46,032 nt of DNA from Betaproteobacteria bacterium (GCA_009377585.1 WHTS01000044.1:1-46032), one strand, 5' to 3'; shown: positions 24,109 to 33,173, counted from the stretch's first letter. The notes: generated by a model from the sequence alone, not told the origin. Program-made: numbers and translations.

Positions 24109-25272
24109 ATGGCCGAGACCGTCAAACCTCTCACCGGCATTCGGGTGCTCGACCTCACGACGGCGCTATCCGGGCCCTATGCGAGCCAGCTCATGGCTGA
24201 CCTCGGCGCCGACGTGGCCAAGGTCGAAAGCATTACACATTCGGACAATACACGTGGTGTGCACCCCTTCATTGGCGAGGTCAGCCACTACTTCGTCGCG
24301 ATCAACCACGACAAGCGCAGCCTGCAGCTGGATCTGAAGCAAGGTGCAGACAAGAAAATGCTATTGCGCCTGGTCGAGAAGGCGGACGTTATTCTAAGCA
24401 ACCTGCGCGCGGGTGCGCTCGACGCGCTGGGCCTTGGATGCGGCGTGCTCGCAGCCCGCAACCCGCGACTCATTCAGTGCCTGATCTCCGGCTTCGGTCA
24501 GACCGAGAGCGCCTATCGCAGGAAATCCGCGTTCGACGCGACCATGCAGGCGATGACTGGCTTCATGAGTGTGACGAGCGAACCCGAGGGCGGGCCCTTG
24601 CGATGTGGCGTCTCCATCGGCGACATCATTCCGGCGGTTTTCGCGGTGCAGGGAATCACGACGGCACTCTACAACCGCGAGCGAACCGGCAAGGGCGAGG
24701 TGGTCGACGTGGCGATGTTCGACTGTCTCTTCAGCGCGCTCTCGTACTACATCACGCTCACCCAGGCGACGGGAGCGTCGCCGGCGCCCTCGGGTACGAC
24801 GCACGCATCTGTGGCCCCGATGGGACGTTTCCAGGCAAGCGATGGCTGGCTGATGATAGCCGCCTTCACCGAGGGTTTCTGGCGCAACCTTTGCCGGGCG
24901 ATCGGTCGGCCCCATTGGGCCGAGGACTCCCGCTTCATCACGATGAAGGAGCGGTTAGCCAATCGCGACCTGCTGATGGACGAGCTGAGCGTGGTATTCC
25001 GGACCAGGACCCGGACTGAATGGCAGGCGATCCTGGACGAGTACGACGTGCCACACAGCCCGGTACTCAACGTTCTCGACGTGCTCCATCATCCAGTGGT
25101 GCAGGAGCGCAATTTGTTGCGGCCTCAAGCGCTGCCAGGCGGTGGCACTGTCCAGGTCAGCCGCCAGCCGGTGGTCTACGGAGCGCAAGTGCCGGATGTG
25201 CAACCTGCGAGGCCCGCGCCGGCATTGGGACAACATTCCGAGGAAATCATCCGGGAGTGGTTGCGCGAATGA
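24109..25272 (+). CDS. CaiB/BaiF family (class III) CoA-transferase
   Basis: A 387-residue class III CoA-transferase. It shows LTGIRVLDLTTALSGPYASQ, LADLGADVAKVE-like (MADLGADVAKVES), NHDKRSLQLDLK, and the probable nucleophile Asp172 in VSIGDIIPAVFA, followed by LYNRERTGKGEVVDVAMFD. Length and motif order match the family. Members move CoA between carboxylic acids by way of an aspartyl anhydride. It forms a two-gene unit with the upstream crotonase. It ends convergent to the quinone oxidoreductase with a 66-base gap that contains the palindrome CCAGGCGCCTGG. Confidence 0.92.
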   Translation: MAETVKPLTGIRVLDLTTALSGPYASQLMADLGADVAKVESITHSDNTRGVHPFIGEVSHYFVAINHDKRSLQLDLKQGADKKMLLRLVEKADVILSNLRAGALDALGLGCGVLAARNPRLIQCLISGFGQTESAYRRKSAFDATMQAMTGFMSVTSEPEGGPLRCGVSIGDIIPAVFAVQGITTALYNRERTGKGEVVDVAMFDCLFSALSYYITLTQATGASPAPSGTTHASVAPMGRFQASDGWLMIAAFTEGFWRNLCRAIGRPHWAEDSRFITMKERLANRDLLMDELSVVFRTRTRTEWQAILDEYDVPHSPVLNVLDVLHHPVVQERNLLRPQALPGGGTVQVSRQPVVYGAQVPDVQPARPAPALGQHSEEIIREWLRE

Positions 25273-25338
25273 GTCCTGAAAGTGGACTTCCGCCGCAGGC
25301 CATGTCGATCGGGTGCGCATAAACCAGGCGCCTGGTGG

Positions 25339-26313
25339 CTACGGCACGATCACGATCTTACCCGTCACCCTGCGCTGCGCGATAGCTTCCAGCGCGCGCG
25401 GCGCGTCCGCGAGGGTGTACCGGGCCGTAACGACCGGATCCAGCTTGCCGGCGCGAATCCAGTCGACCATTTCCGCGACGTTGGCGCGGCCCCCGGCTGC
25501 ATTGCGGCGCGAATAGGTATCCCATGCCACGCCGACCAACGAGCAGCCCTTCAGAAGGGGCAAATTGGTCGGAATCCGTGGTATCTCCCCACTCGTAAAA
25601 CCCACGACCAGATAGCGTCCCAGCCAGGCCATCGAGCGGACCGCGGGTTCGGCGTATTGGCCACCGACGGGGTCCAACAGGACGTCGACTCCACGCCCTT
25701 CGGTCAGTGCTTTGACTGCCTCGCGAAAATCCTGTTTCTGATAGTCGACGAGATGATCTGCGCCATGCTTGCGGCATGTTGCCAGCTTCTCGACCGAAGA
25801 CGCACATGCGATGACCGTGGCGCCCATTAATTTGCCGAGCTGCACGGCGGCCAGCCCGACGCCGCCGGCTGCCCCGAGAACCAGCAGAGTCTCACCGGGC
25901 TGCAAACGGCCTCGATCTTTCAGCGCGTGGTAGCTGGTGCCGTAGGCGAGCGGAAAGGCAGCCGCGGTAGTGAAATCCATGTCCTTGGGAATGCGCCAGA
26001 ACCGGTCGGCCGGTACGATCGCTTCTTCCGCGAATCCGCCATAGCGCAGCATCGCGATGCCCGCGTCACCGACCGCCAGCCCGGTGACCCCGTCGCCCAG
26101 CGCGGACACGACGCCGGCGATTTCGTATCCCGGCGAGAACGGAAGGGGAGGGCGAAACTGGTACTTGTTCTGAATCATCAGGACGTCGGGAAAATTCACT
26201 CCGGCTGCCCTAACGGTTACGCGAACTTCGTCCGATCCCGGCTCGGGCGTCGGGACGTTTTCCATGACGAGGCCGCTGGGTCCTCCGTAATCCTTGCACA
26301 ATACGGCGCGCAT
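25339..26313 (-). CDS. zinc-independent quinone oxidoreductase / MDR-family NADPH oxidoreductase
   Basis: A 324-residue medium-chain reductase of the QOR group, lacking the catalytic zinc cysteines. The N terminus MRAVLCKDYGGP, then VRAAGVNFPDVLMIQNKYQF, FSPGYEIAGVV and the nucleotide-binding LVLGAAGGVGLAAVQLGKLM are typical. The lower helix holds AGGRANVAEMVDW and ends VTGKIVIVP. Such enzymes reduce quinones or the enone/enoyl double bonds of CoA or free acids. It is the last gene of the minus-strand catabolic block, 24 bases after the BadI-like gene, so it probably belongs to that operon. The role there is not clear. Confidence 0.9.
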   Translation of the reverse strand: MRAVLCKDYGGPSGLVMENVPTPEPGSDEVRVTVRAAGVNFPDVLMIQNKYQFRPPLPFSPGYEIAGVVSALGDGVTGLAVGDAGIAMLRYGGFAEEAIVPADRFWRIPKDMDFTTAAAFPLAYGTSYHALKDRGRLQPGETLLVLGAAGGVGLAAVQLGKLMGATVIACASSVEKLATCRKHGADHLVDYQKQDFREAVKALTEGRGVDVLLDPVGGQYAEPAVRSMAWLGRYLVVGFTSGEIPRIPTNLPLLKGCSLVGVAWDTYSRRNAAGGRANVAEMVDWIRAGKLDPVVTARYTLADAPRALEAIAQRRVTGKIVIVP

Positions 26314-26337
26314 CGAACGAGCTCTCCTGTGCTACGG

Positions 26338-27120
26338 TCAATCCGATTTCTTGCGGAACTGAGGCGGACGTTTCTCCATGAAGGCTTTCACGCCTTCCTT
26401 CGACTCCTCCGTCTGGTAGTAGAGATTCAGGGCCTGGAAGCCGAGGCTGCCGATTCCACGCATGGAATCGGTCGCTGCGTTGAAGGAGCTCTTCGCAATG
26501 GCGATGGCCGTGGGGCTCTTCTCCAGAATCTCGGCGCACCACTTGTCGATCTCCTGATCGAGCTGATCGTGAGGCACGACGGCGTTGCACAAGCCCATCT
26601 GCAGCGCCTGCTCGGCGTTGTAGCGTCGGCACAGGTACCATATTTCGCGCGCGCGCTTCTCCCCGATCACCGAAGCAAGATACGCGGTTCCCCAGCCGGG
26701 GTCGACAGACCCTACCTTGGGACCGACCTGCCCGAAGATTGCCTTTTCCGAAGCGATGGTGAGATCGCAAAGCGTGGCGAGTACGTTGCCGCCGCCGATG
26801 GCGTAGCCTTGAATCCGCGCGATCACCGGTTTGGGCACTTCCCGCATCACGCCGTGCAGCTGCTCGATCGGCATGCCGATCGTTCCACGCCCATCGTACT
26901 GCCCGTCGTGCGCCGACTGGTCTCCGCCCGTGCAAAACGCGCGTTCTCCGGCGCCACCGAGCACAATTACGCCGATGTCGCGATCCCAGCCCGCGTTCGA
27001 GAACGCGTCAATCAATTCCTCAACGGTCTGACCACGGAACGCGTTCATGACCTTCGGCCGGGCGATCGTGATGCGCGCGATGCCGTCCTTCTTCTCCAAA
27101 CGTATATCCTGATATGTCAT
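26338..27120 (-). CDS. badI: BadI-like 2-ketocyclohexanecarboxyl-CoA hydrolase (MenB-related crotonase)
   Basis: A 260-residue crotonase-family protein. It shows the combination I recall from Rhodopseudomonas BadI: MNAFRGQTVEELIDA, RAFCTGGDQSAHDGQYDGRG, IGMPIEQLH, PKPVIARIQGYAIGGGNVLA, FGQVGPKVGSVDPGWGTAYL, EKRAREIWYLCRRYNA and a C-terminal ALNLYYQTEESKEGVKAF. BadI opens the ring of 2-ketocyclohexane-1-carboxyl-CoA to pimelyl-CoA, and the related MenB makes dihydroxynaphthoyl-CoA. The adjacent BadH-like dehydrogenase supports the BadI reading, because BadH makes the BadI substrate. The ATG at 27120 has GGGAG upstream. The substrate could be a substituted ring rather than the plain one. Confidence 0.82.
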   Translation of the reverse strand: MTYQDIRLEKKDGIARITIARPKVMNAFRGQTVEELIDAFSNAGWDRDIGVIVLGGAGERAFCTGGDQSAHDGQYDGRGTIGMPIEQLHGVMREVPKPVIARIQGYAIGGGNVLATLCDLTIASEKAIFGQVGPKVGSVDPGWGTAYLASVIGEKRAREIWYLCRRYNAEQALQMGLCNAVVPHDQLDQEIDKWCAEILEKSPTAIAIAKSSFNAATDSMRGIGSLGFQALNLYYQTEESKEGVKAFMEKRPPQFRKKSD

Positions 27121-27132
27121 CGTCTGCTCCCG

Positions 27133-27900
27133 TTAACCGTGCATGGTGAGACCGCCGGAGACGCTGATTGTCTGTCCGGTGATGAAGGCAGCATCGTCGC
27201 TTGCCAGGAAAGCGACGATGCCGGGGTAATCGTCCGGCTGTCCGAGGCGCCGCATCGGGATCGCGCGCGTCAGGCCGTCGATGAGCTTTGCGCCCGCCTC
27301 GCCCTCATCCGCGAACGATCGCAGCAGCGGGGTATCGGTGGGACCCGGACAAACGGCATTCAACTGGATATTGTGGCGTGCGTGCTCGCGTGCGAGCGTC
27401 TTTGTGAAAGCGATGATGCCGCCTTTGCAGGCGGAGTAGACCGATTCGCCCGATGAGCCAACGCGGCCCGCGTCCGAGGCGATGTTGATCACGCGCCCGC
27501 GCTTGCGGGCGACCATTCCAGGCAGCACGGCGTGGTGCATGTTGATCGGTCCATACAGATTGATGTCGATCAGCTGCTTCCACAGCTCGGGAGTCGAGGC
27601 CAGGAATGGGGCGGCCTTGTCCCATCCGGCATTGTTCACCAGTGCATCGATCGGGCCGGCATCGGCTTCGAATGCCCGGACGGCTGTCTGAATCGCGGCG
27701 AGGTCGGTGATGTCGACCGTGTAACCGTACGCCTTGCCTCCCGCCCGGCGGATGTCGCTTGTCGTTTCATCTGCCGCGCTCGCGTTCCGGTCCAGGACGC
27801 CGACCACGCAGCCCTCTGCTGCCAGCCGACGGGCAATGGCTTTGCCGATTCCGCTGCCGGCACCGGTAACGATGGTGATCTTGCCTCCGAGCCCTTTCAT
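27133..27900 (-). CDS. badH: BadH-like short-chain dehydrogenase
   Basis: A 255-residue SDR. It has TGAGSGIGKAIARRL for NAD(P), NNAGWD, the catalytic Ser, Tyr and Lys in NIASDAGRVGSSGESVYSACKGG, and ends VSGGLTMHG. The NNAGWD, MHHAVLPGMV, REHARH, CPGPTDT and SGGLTM segments match my memory of BadH (2-hydroxycyclohexanecarboxyl-CoA dehydrogenase). I chose the ATG at 27900, preceded by TGGAGG. The open frame extends far upstream, but that part overlaps the next gene and is not coding. It would oxidise the ring hydroxyl and pass the ketone to the BadI-like protein 12 bases downstream. Confidence 0.85.
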   Translation of the reverse strand: MKGLGGKITIVTGAGSGIGKAIARRLAAEGCVVGVLDRNASAADETTSDIRRAGGKAYGYTVDITDLAAIQTAVRAFEADAGPIDALVNNAGWDKAAPFLASTPELWKQLIDINLYGPINMHHAVLPGMVARKRGRVINIASDAGRVGSSGESVYSACKGGIIAFTKTLAREHARHNIQLNAVCPGPTDTPLLRSFADEGEAGAKLIDGLTRAIPMRRLGQPDDYPGIVAFLASDDAAFITGQTISVSGGLTMHG

Positions 27901-27977
27901 GGAACCTCCAATGGATGCATCTTCATCGATGCAGATTCGCTGCAACCTCGGGGCCGCAGCTGTCCGTATCAGCGCAC

Positions 27978-30023
27978 TCAGCATTTCAAAGCGAGCCGGT
28001 ATCCTTCCTCGATCGCACGGCGGGCGTCGATCGCGACAGCATCGCGTGCACCTCCGATCAAATGTACCGGCACCCCCAGGGCTTCGAGTTCGCTCGCCGG
28101 AGGATGGATCGCCTCCTGGCCGGCGCAGACGACGACGTCGTCTACTGCAATGGACTGCGCCTTTCCCTGGACGGAGAAGTGCAGCCCGGCATCGTCCACG
28201 TGCCGGTATTCGCATCCGGTCAGTATGGTGACGTTGCGACGCTGGAGCGCCGTGCGGATGATCCAGCCCGTGGAGATACCGAGCCGCGCAGCCGGACGGC
28301 CCGGCGCGCGCTGGAATAAATGCACGGCGCGCTGCGCAGGCGCCGGCCGCGCAGGTGCGATGCCGCCGGGCATGTTCACGCTCCGGACGACGCCCCACTC
28401 GCGATAGAACTGCTGCTCGTCAGCCGCGGCGGTTGCAGTGAGGTATTCGGCAATATCGAAGGCGATGGCGCCGGCGCCGATCACGGCCACGCGCTCGCCT
28501 GGCACGACGCAGCCTTTCAGGACTTCGGGATACCACGAGACCTTTGGGTGATCGAGTCCGCCGAAACGAGGTTTGCGCGGCACGACCCCCGTGGCAAGCA
28601 CGATGCGATCGAAGAACCCGTCGCGCGTCAACTCTGCGGTGAGCGCAGTGGCCAGCCGAAGCTCTATGCCGAGACGGCGCACTTCGTGGTCGTAGTATGC
28701 CAGCAGGGATGCGAACTCCTCCTTGCCCGGCACCCGGCAAGCGAGCTGCAGCTGACCTCCGATGCGGATTTGCGACTCGAATAGCGTCACTGCATGACCG
28801 CGAGCTGCGGCCGTAATGGCGAAGGCGAGACCTGCCGGTCCCGAACCGCCGACCGCGATGCGTTCACGCTTGCTCGCCAGAGCGGCAGGGTAGTCCAGTT
28901 CGCGTCCCGCGCGAGGATTGACCAGACAAGTCGCGATGCGATCGGTGAAGATGTAGTCGAGGCATGCCTGATTGCATGCGATGCATGGTGCAATGCTCGC
29001 CGCCCGCCCGGTGCCTGCCTTGAGCAGAAAATCGGGATCGGCCAGCAGCGGCCGTGCGAGCGCGACGAGATCGGCCTCGCCCAGCGCAAGTATGTCTTCG
29101 GCGAGCTTCGGCGTATTGATTCGGTTCGATGCGACGACCGGTATCGACACTGCGCCTTTGAGGCGCGCCGCGGCGAAGCGCCATGCCCCGCGTGGCACCA
29201 TGTGAGCGACCGTCGGTACACGCGACTCGTGCCAACCGATTCCGGTGCTCAAGGCGTTCGCACCGGAGCGTTCCAACGCGCTGGCGAGCGCCGCGGTTTC
29301 CTCGGCTGTTGCCCCGTCCTCGACCAGGTCCAGCGCGGATATGCGGTACAGGATGGCGAATTGCGGGCCCAGCCTTGCGCGCATGCGCCCGACGACCTCG
29401 AGCGCAAAACGCATGCGATTCTCGGCGCTTCCGCCCCACGCGTCACGGCGGTTGTTGGTGCGCCGGGCAGTAAACTGGTTGATGAGATAGCCTTCGGATC
29501 CCATCACGTCGACGCCGTCGTATCCGGCTGCCTGCGCGAGGATGGCACACTCGACATAGTCCTCGATCGTGCGCTCGACCTCGTCGGCACGCAGCGGGCG
29601 CGGGGTGAAACGGTTGATAGCGGCCGGTACGTTGGAAGGGCCTACTGCGGCGTCATGCTTTGCGTAGCGGCCTGCGTGCAATATCTGCATCACGATGGCG
29701 CTGCCGGCCTCGTGTACCGCCGCGACGATAGGCGCGTGGTCGCCCACCGCGCTCTCGCGGTCGAGCACCGCAGCGCCGGGCTCCATGCGGCCCTCGTAGT
29801 TCGGCGACACACCTCCCGTGACAATGAGCGAGGCGCCGCCTCGTGCGCGTTCGGCGTAGAACTGAGCGAACGCACCGGAGCCTTTCCCAGCCAGCGGCAG
29901 GCGCGTGTGCATCGAGCCCATCACGAGTCGGTTACGCAGCAAGAGCGGTCCCACCCGAAGCGGCGAAAGCAGCAACGGGTAAGTTTCTGCCGGGTGCACG
30001 GAGTCTTCGGCCGCCCCAGCCAT
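27978..30023 (-). CDS. 2,4-dienoyl-CoA reductase-like NADH:flavin oxidoreductase
   Basis: A 681-residue protein with an N-terminal Old Yellow Enzyme TIM barrel (residues about 15-350), an iron-sulfur cluster segment and a C-terminal FAD/NAD(P) domain (about 375-670). The barrel has NRLVMGSMHTRLP, VIVMQILHAGRYAKHDA and GSEGYLINQF. The cluster cysteines lie in CIACNQACLDYI and the following TCLVNP. The FAD motif reads AVGGSGPAGLAFA, and a second nucleotide site reads VIGAGAIAFDIAEYL. This is the FadH / BaiCD / trimethylamine-dehydrogenase layout. It could reduce a dienoyl-CoA made during ring degradation. The GTG at 30026 is an alternative to the ATG at 30023. The C-terminal end is intact. Confidence 0.88.
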   Translation of the reverse strand: MAGAAEDSVHPAETYPLLLSPLRVGPLLLRNRLVMGSMHTRLPLAGKGSGAFAQFYAERARGGASLIVTGGVSPNYEGRMEPGAAVLDRESAVGDHAPIVAAVHEAGSAIVMQILHAGRYAKHDAAVGPSNVPAAINRFTPRPLRADEVERTIEDYVECAILAQAAGYDGVDVMGSEGYLINQFTARRTNNRRDAWGGSAENRMRFALEVVGRMRARLGPQFAILYRISALDLVEDGATAEETAALASALERSGANALSTGIGWHESRVPTVAHMVPRGAWRFAAARLKGAVSIPVVASNRINTPKLAEDILALGEADLVALARPLLADPDFLLKAGTGRAASIAPCIACNQACLDYIFTDRIATCLVNPRAGRELDYPAALASKRERIAVGGSGPAGLAFAITAAARGHAVTLFESQIRIGGQLQLACRVPGKEEFASLLAYYDHEVRRLGIELRLATALTAELTRDGFFDRIVLATGVVPRKPRFGGLDHPKVSWYPEVLKGCVVPGERVAVIGAGAIAFDIAEYLTATAAADEQQFYREWGVVRSVNMPGGIAPARPAPAQRAVHLFQRAPGRPAARLGISTGWIIRTALQRRNVTILTGCEYRHVDDAGLHFSVQGKAQSIAVDDVVVCAGQEAIHPPASELEALGVPVHLIGGARDAVAIDARRAIEEGYRLALKC

Positions 30024-30144
30024 CACGTGATCCGAATGTGCGCCCAGCGAACCCGCCGCACGTACGAGCTCTCGGCCTGACCCGATAGCAGCGAGCGGCC
30101 GCCGTCGGGCGATTCGCGGCTGTGCGTGCAGGTGACCGGGTTCA

Positions 30145-31335
30145 TCACGCTTCCGGAGGCTGCACGCCGCTCATTGTTTCGATATCGGCGTCGGAGTATC
30201 CCAGCCCGCGCAGCACGCCGTATGTGTGCTCGCCAAGCCGCGGCGGAACGAGCCGGATGCTGCCCGGTGTACGTCCGAACTGCGTGGCTATTTCGGTCGT
30301 CACCATCGGACCTTCGCTGGGATGATCGTAGTGACGAAAGAATCCGGTTTCCCGAAGATACGGATCGTTCGCCATGGCGGCGAATGTGTTCACGCGTCCG
30401 TTCGGCAAATCGGCCGCATCGAGCAGTCGTTGCCATTCGGCGCTGGTCTTGTCCTTCAGCCGTTCGGCGAGAATCGCGTAGAGCGCGTCGATGTGGTGGG
30501 TGCGCGCTTCCAGCTTTGCGAAGCGCCCATCCGAGGCAAGCTCCGGTCGTCCGATCACTTCGAACACCCGGCGCCATTGATCGTCACTTACCGCGAGCAT
30601 GCAGATGTGGCCGTCGCGGGTGGCATAGGGCCGCCGATGCGCGGAAAACATCCGGGTATAGCCCAAGTCCTCCCGCTCGGCGCCAAAGAAATCCGTCCAT
30701 AGATGCTCGACCAGATTGAACGACAGCATGGTCTCGAACATCGGCACTGCGACTTCCTGACCTTCTCCGGTGCGCTCGCGGCAGAACAGCGCCATCCCGA
30801 TCGCCGAAGCCAGCGCATGTGCACAGAACTTGTCGGCCAGGATCATGGGTGCATAGCGCGGCTCGCCGATGCTGCGCGCCATCATCGCCGCCACACCGCT
30901 CTCGCCTTGAATGACGTCATCGAAGGCGGGTCTCTCGCGGTGAGGCCCATCGGTTCGGTATCCGGGCCCGCACGCGTAGACGATGCGCGGGTTTCGCGCG
31001 CTGATGGCCTGGTAGGACATGCCCAGCCGCTCCGCTGTGCTGGGGCGCACGCTGTGGATGAGCACATCCGAGCTCTCGACCAGGCGCAACAACGCCGTGC
31101 GGGCGTCTGGCCGCTTCAGGTCTAGTACGATGCTGCGCTTGTTGCGGTTGGTGTTCAGGAACAACGACGCCATGCCGGTATGGCGCGATCGTCCGGTATG
31201 GCGCATCGGATCGCCCCCGGGCGCCTCGATCTTGATCACGTCGGCGCCCATGTCGCCGAGGATCTGCGCAGCGAGCGGGCCTAGCACGTTGATGGTCAGA
31301 TCGAGAACCCGGATGCCCGCCAGTGGGCCGCTCAT
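30145..31335 (-). CDS. CaiB/BaiF family (class III) CoA-transferase
   Basis: About 396 residues from the ATG at 31335 (a GTG at 31347 would add four). It has the class III signature: LAGIRVLDLTINVLGPLAAQ, LGDMGADVIKIEAPGG, NRNKRSIVLDLK, the probable nucleophile Asp in MILADKFCAHA, and FCRERTGEGQEVAVPMFE. It follows the MaoC gene by 16 bases and precedes the dienoyl-CoA-reductase-like gene. Its place in the BadHI-containing block suggests it loads CoA on the ring acid, in place of an AMP-forming ligase. That is inference. It is distinct from the transferases at 24109 and 36520. Confidence 0.92.
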   Translation of the reverse strand: MSGPLAGIRVLDLTINVLGPLAAQILGDMGADVIKIEAPGGDPMRHTGRSRHTGMASLFLNTNRNKRSIVLDLKRPDARTALLRLVESSDVLIHSVRPSTAERLGMSYQAISARNPRIVYACGPGYRTDGPHRERPAFDDVIQGESGVAAMMARSIGEPRYAPMILADKFCAHALASAIGMALFCRERTGEGQEVAVPMFETMLSFNLVEHLWTDFFGAEREDLGYTRMFSAHRRPYATRDGHICMLAVSDDQWRRVFEVIGRPELASDGRFAKLEARTHHIDALYAILAERLKDKTSAEWQRLLDAADLPNGRVNTFAAMANDPYLRETGFFRHYDHPSEGPMVTTEIATQFGRTPGSIRLVPPRLGEHTYGVLRGLGYSDADIETMSGVQPPEA

Positions 31336-31351
31336 GGTCACTGACACCGGA

Positions 31352-31819
31352 TCAAGCAGGTTTTTGCTTGCATTTGATCATGCGCAGTGGCGTGTAGACG
31401 AGCGCCACCGTACCGTCCTGCTTCACCACGCGATTGCTGGTGCGCACCAGTCCCCGGCCGGGCTTGCTTTGGCTCAAGCGCGACTCGGTCACTTCGCACT
31501 CGACATGGATCGTGTCGCCGGCGAACACCGGGCTCTTGACGTCCAGTTGCATGTTGAGAAAGGCATAGCCGGTATGCTGCATCGTGGACTGTACGAGCAA
31601 TCCCTCGGCGAAGGTGTATACCAGCGCTGCCGGAGCGAGGCGTCCCTTGATGTCGGATTCCAAGCGCAGGAATTCGATGTTGGTGAAGAGCACCTCGACC
31701 ATGCCGGTGCAGTTGACGAAATTGACGATGTCGGTTTCGGTCACCGTGCGGCCGATCGTCTTGAACTTCCGGCCCAGCGGAAGATCCTCGAAGTGAAAGC
31801 CCAGCCCTACTGTATCCAT
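31352..31819 (-). CDS. MaoC-family hot-dog protein without the usual hydratase dyad
   Basis: A 155-residue single hot-dog domain. The MaoC-type start ETDIVNFVNCTG is followed by MVEVLFTNIEF, where active hydratases carry GDxNPxHxD. Both the Asp and the His of the catalytic dyad are missing here, although fold residues and length match. The C-terminal strand (FAGDTIHVECEVTESRLSQS) is normal. It is translated between the acyl-CoA dehydrogenase and the CaiB transferase, where an enoyl-CoA hydratase would be expected (the BadK step). Either hydration uses other residues in this subfamily, or the protein is a thioesterase-like or binding member. GGGAG lies upstream of the ATG at 31819. Confidence 0.8.
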   Translation of the reverse strand: MDTVGLGFHFEDLPLGRKFKTIGRTVTETDIVNFVNCTGMVEVLFTNIEFLRLESDIKGRLAPAALVYTFAEGLLVQSTMQHTGYAFLNMQLDVKSPVFAGDTIHVECEVTESRLSQSKPGRGLVRTSNRVVKQDGTVALVYTPLRMIKCKQKPA

Positions 31820-31853
31820 ATCGACTCCCGAGAGATGCTATAGGCGTAAGCGC

Positions 31854-33014
31854 TCAACGCCGCGCCGGCTTGCCGAGCAAGCTGTTCGCGATGATGTTGC
31901 GCTGTATCTGGTTGGTGCCCTCGATGATCTGCAATACCTTGGCGTCCCTGAAATAGCGCTGAATAGGAAACTCGGCCGATACGCCGGCCGCGCCGAAGAG
32001 CTGCACCGCATCGGTGGCGACGCGCATCGCGACATCGGTGGCGAAGCATTTGGCCATCGCAGCCACGGGCGCAAGCGCGGGTCCGCCGACGCCGGCATCG
32101 ACCAGCGCCGCGGCGCGGTACATCAGCTGGCGGGCGGCTTCGGTCTGCATCGCCATGTCGGCGACCATCCAGCGAACGCCCTGAAAGTCGCTGACGGATT
32201 GTCCGAAGGCGCGCCGGTCCTGGATGAATTCGATGGCATGATCCAGTGCGCCCTGCGCGAGTCCCACGCCGCGTGCCGCGATGATCGGGCGCGACTGGTT
32301 GAATGCTTCCATCACCACCTTGAAGCCCAGACTGGCGTCGGAGCCCAGGCGGTCCTCGTCTGGAACAAACACGCCATCGAGAAACAGCGGGCAGGACGGA
32401 ATGCCCCGTGCGCCCATCTTGTCCTCTTTGCGGCCGACTACGAAACCGGAAGCTTCTTTCTTGACGATGAACAGCCCGATCGCAGGCTTTCCTGTTTCGT
32501 CCTCGAACTTGGCCGCCACCAGCACGAAATCAGCGGCTGGCGCGTTGGTGCACCAGATCTTGGCCCCGTCCAGGCGATATCCGTCGGCAACTTTGGTCGC
32601 CCGGGTCCTGATCCCCCGCACGTCCGAACCGCTCTGCGGCTCGGTGGTGGAAAACGCGGCCCGAAGCTCACCGGTGGCGAGGCCGGGAAGGTAGCGCTCC
32701 TGCTGCGCCTGGGTTCCGCCTGCCAGGATGGCTCCGAAGGGAAGCCACTGTACCACCAGCAGGTAAGCGGTGTTGTAGCAGACCTGTCCGAGCTCCTCCA
32801 CCGCTATGCAACCCGATAACATGCTGCCGCTGCCGCCGTACTTCGCCGGGAACGGCAGCGTAAAAAGCCCGAGTTCCTTGAGCAACTCGAACATGTCGGC
32901 TGGATACTCGGCGTCGCGGTCTATCGCGCTCGCGCGCGCCGCCACTTTCTCGCGGGCCACGCGCCGGATCAGGTCCTGGATCTGACGCTGTTCGTCCGTC
33001 AGTGTGTAGTTCAT
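31854..33014 (-). CDS. acyl-CoA dehydrogenase
   Basis: A 386-residue flavoenzyme. It shows FPAKYGGSGSMLSGCIAVEE, the substrate/flavin block AFSTTEPQSGSD, GAKIWCTNAPAADF, RRAFGQSVSDFQGVRWMVAD and RYFRDAKVLQIIEGTNQIQR, where the Glu of IEGTNQ sits at the usual base position. It is the first gene of the minus-strand block (dehydrogenase, MaoC, CaiB, FadH-like, BadH, BadI, QOR). In an alicyclic pathway it would desaturate the ring CoA ester. Its promoter region, shared with the IclR gene, contains operator A. The start ATG at 33014 has no strong ribosome-binding site. Confidence 0.93.
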   Translation of the reverse strand: MNYTLTDEQRQIQDLIRRVAREKVAARASAIDRDAEYPADMFELLKELGLFTLPFPAKYGGSGSMLSGCIAVEELGQVCYNTAYLLVVQWLPFGAILAGGTQAQQERYLPGLATGELRAAFSTTEPQSGSDVRGIRTRATKVADGYRLDGAKIWCTNAPAADFVLVAAKFEDETGKPAIGLFIVKKEASGFVVGRKEDKMGARGIPSCPLFLDGVFVPDEDRLGSDASLGFKVVMEAFNQSRPIIAARGVGLAQGALDHAIEFIQDRRAFGQSVSDFQGVRWMVADMAMQTEAARQLMYRAAALVDAGVGGPALAPVAAMAKCFATDVAMRVATDAVQLFGAAGVSAEFPIQRYFRDAKVLQIIEGTNQIQRNIIANSLLGKPARR

Positions 33015-33066
33015 CGGAGCAGCAGCCCCTGAAGATGCGGCGGGGCCGTGAAAGGATCACAAATAT

Positions 33067-33093
33067 TGAACGGTGTTCGGTATAATGAACGCC
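33067..33093 (+). promoter_or_regulatory. predicted IclR operator A, with -10 box
   Basis: Between the divergent acyl-CoA dehydrogenase and IclR genes. A 27-base motif has TGAAC (1-5), GTTC (9-12) and TGAAC (20-24), so it contains an inverted GAAC/GTTC pair plus a third half site. TATAAT at 33081-33086 overlaps it and suits the IclR promoter, so bound repressor would block transcription. Three similar copies lie at 34173, 43364 and 44106. Confidence 0.65.
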
Positions 33094-33173
33094 CGGTCTC
33101 GCGCTGTCAATGTCGAAAGGTGTCGAACGGCCACCATCGACATCGTCGCGCGGGCCTGACGAGGAGGATCGAC

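Noticed and set aside
25305-25345. Palindrome CCAGGCGCCTGG as a terminator
   Set aside because: It has no loop and no T run; it lies between convergent stops, so a role is possible but unsupported.
25927-28407. Long plus-strand open frames opposite the QOR, BadI and BadH genes
   Set aside because: They are antisense to clear enzymes, and their translations are Arg-rich without domain matches.
28794-30080. Plus-strand open frame of 428 codons
   Set aside because: It is antisense to the dienoyl-CoA-reductase-like gene, which has complete cofactor motifs.
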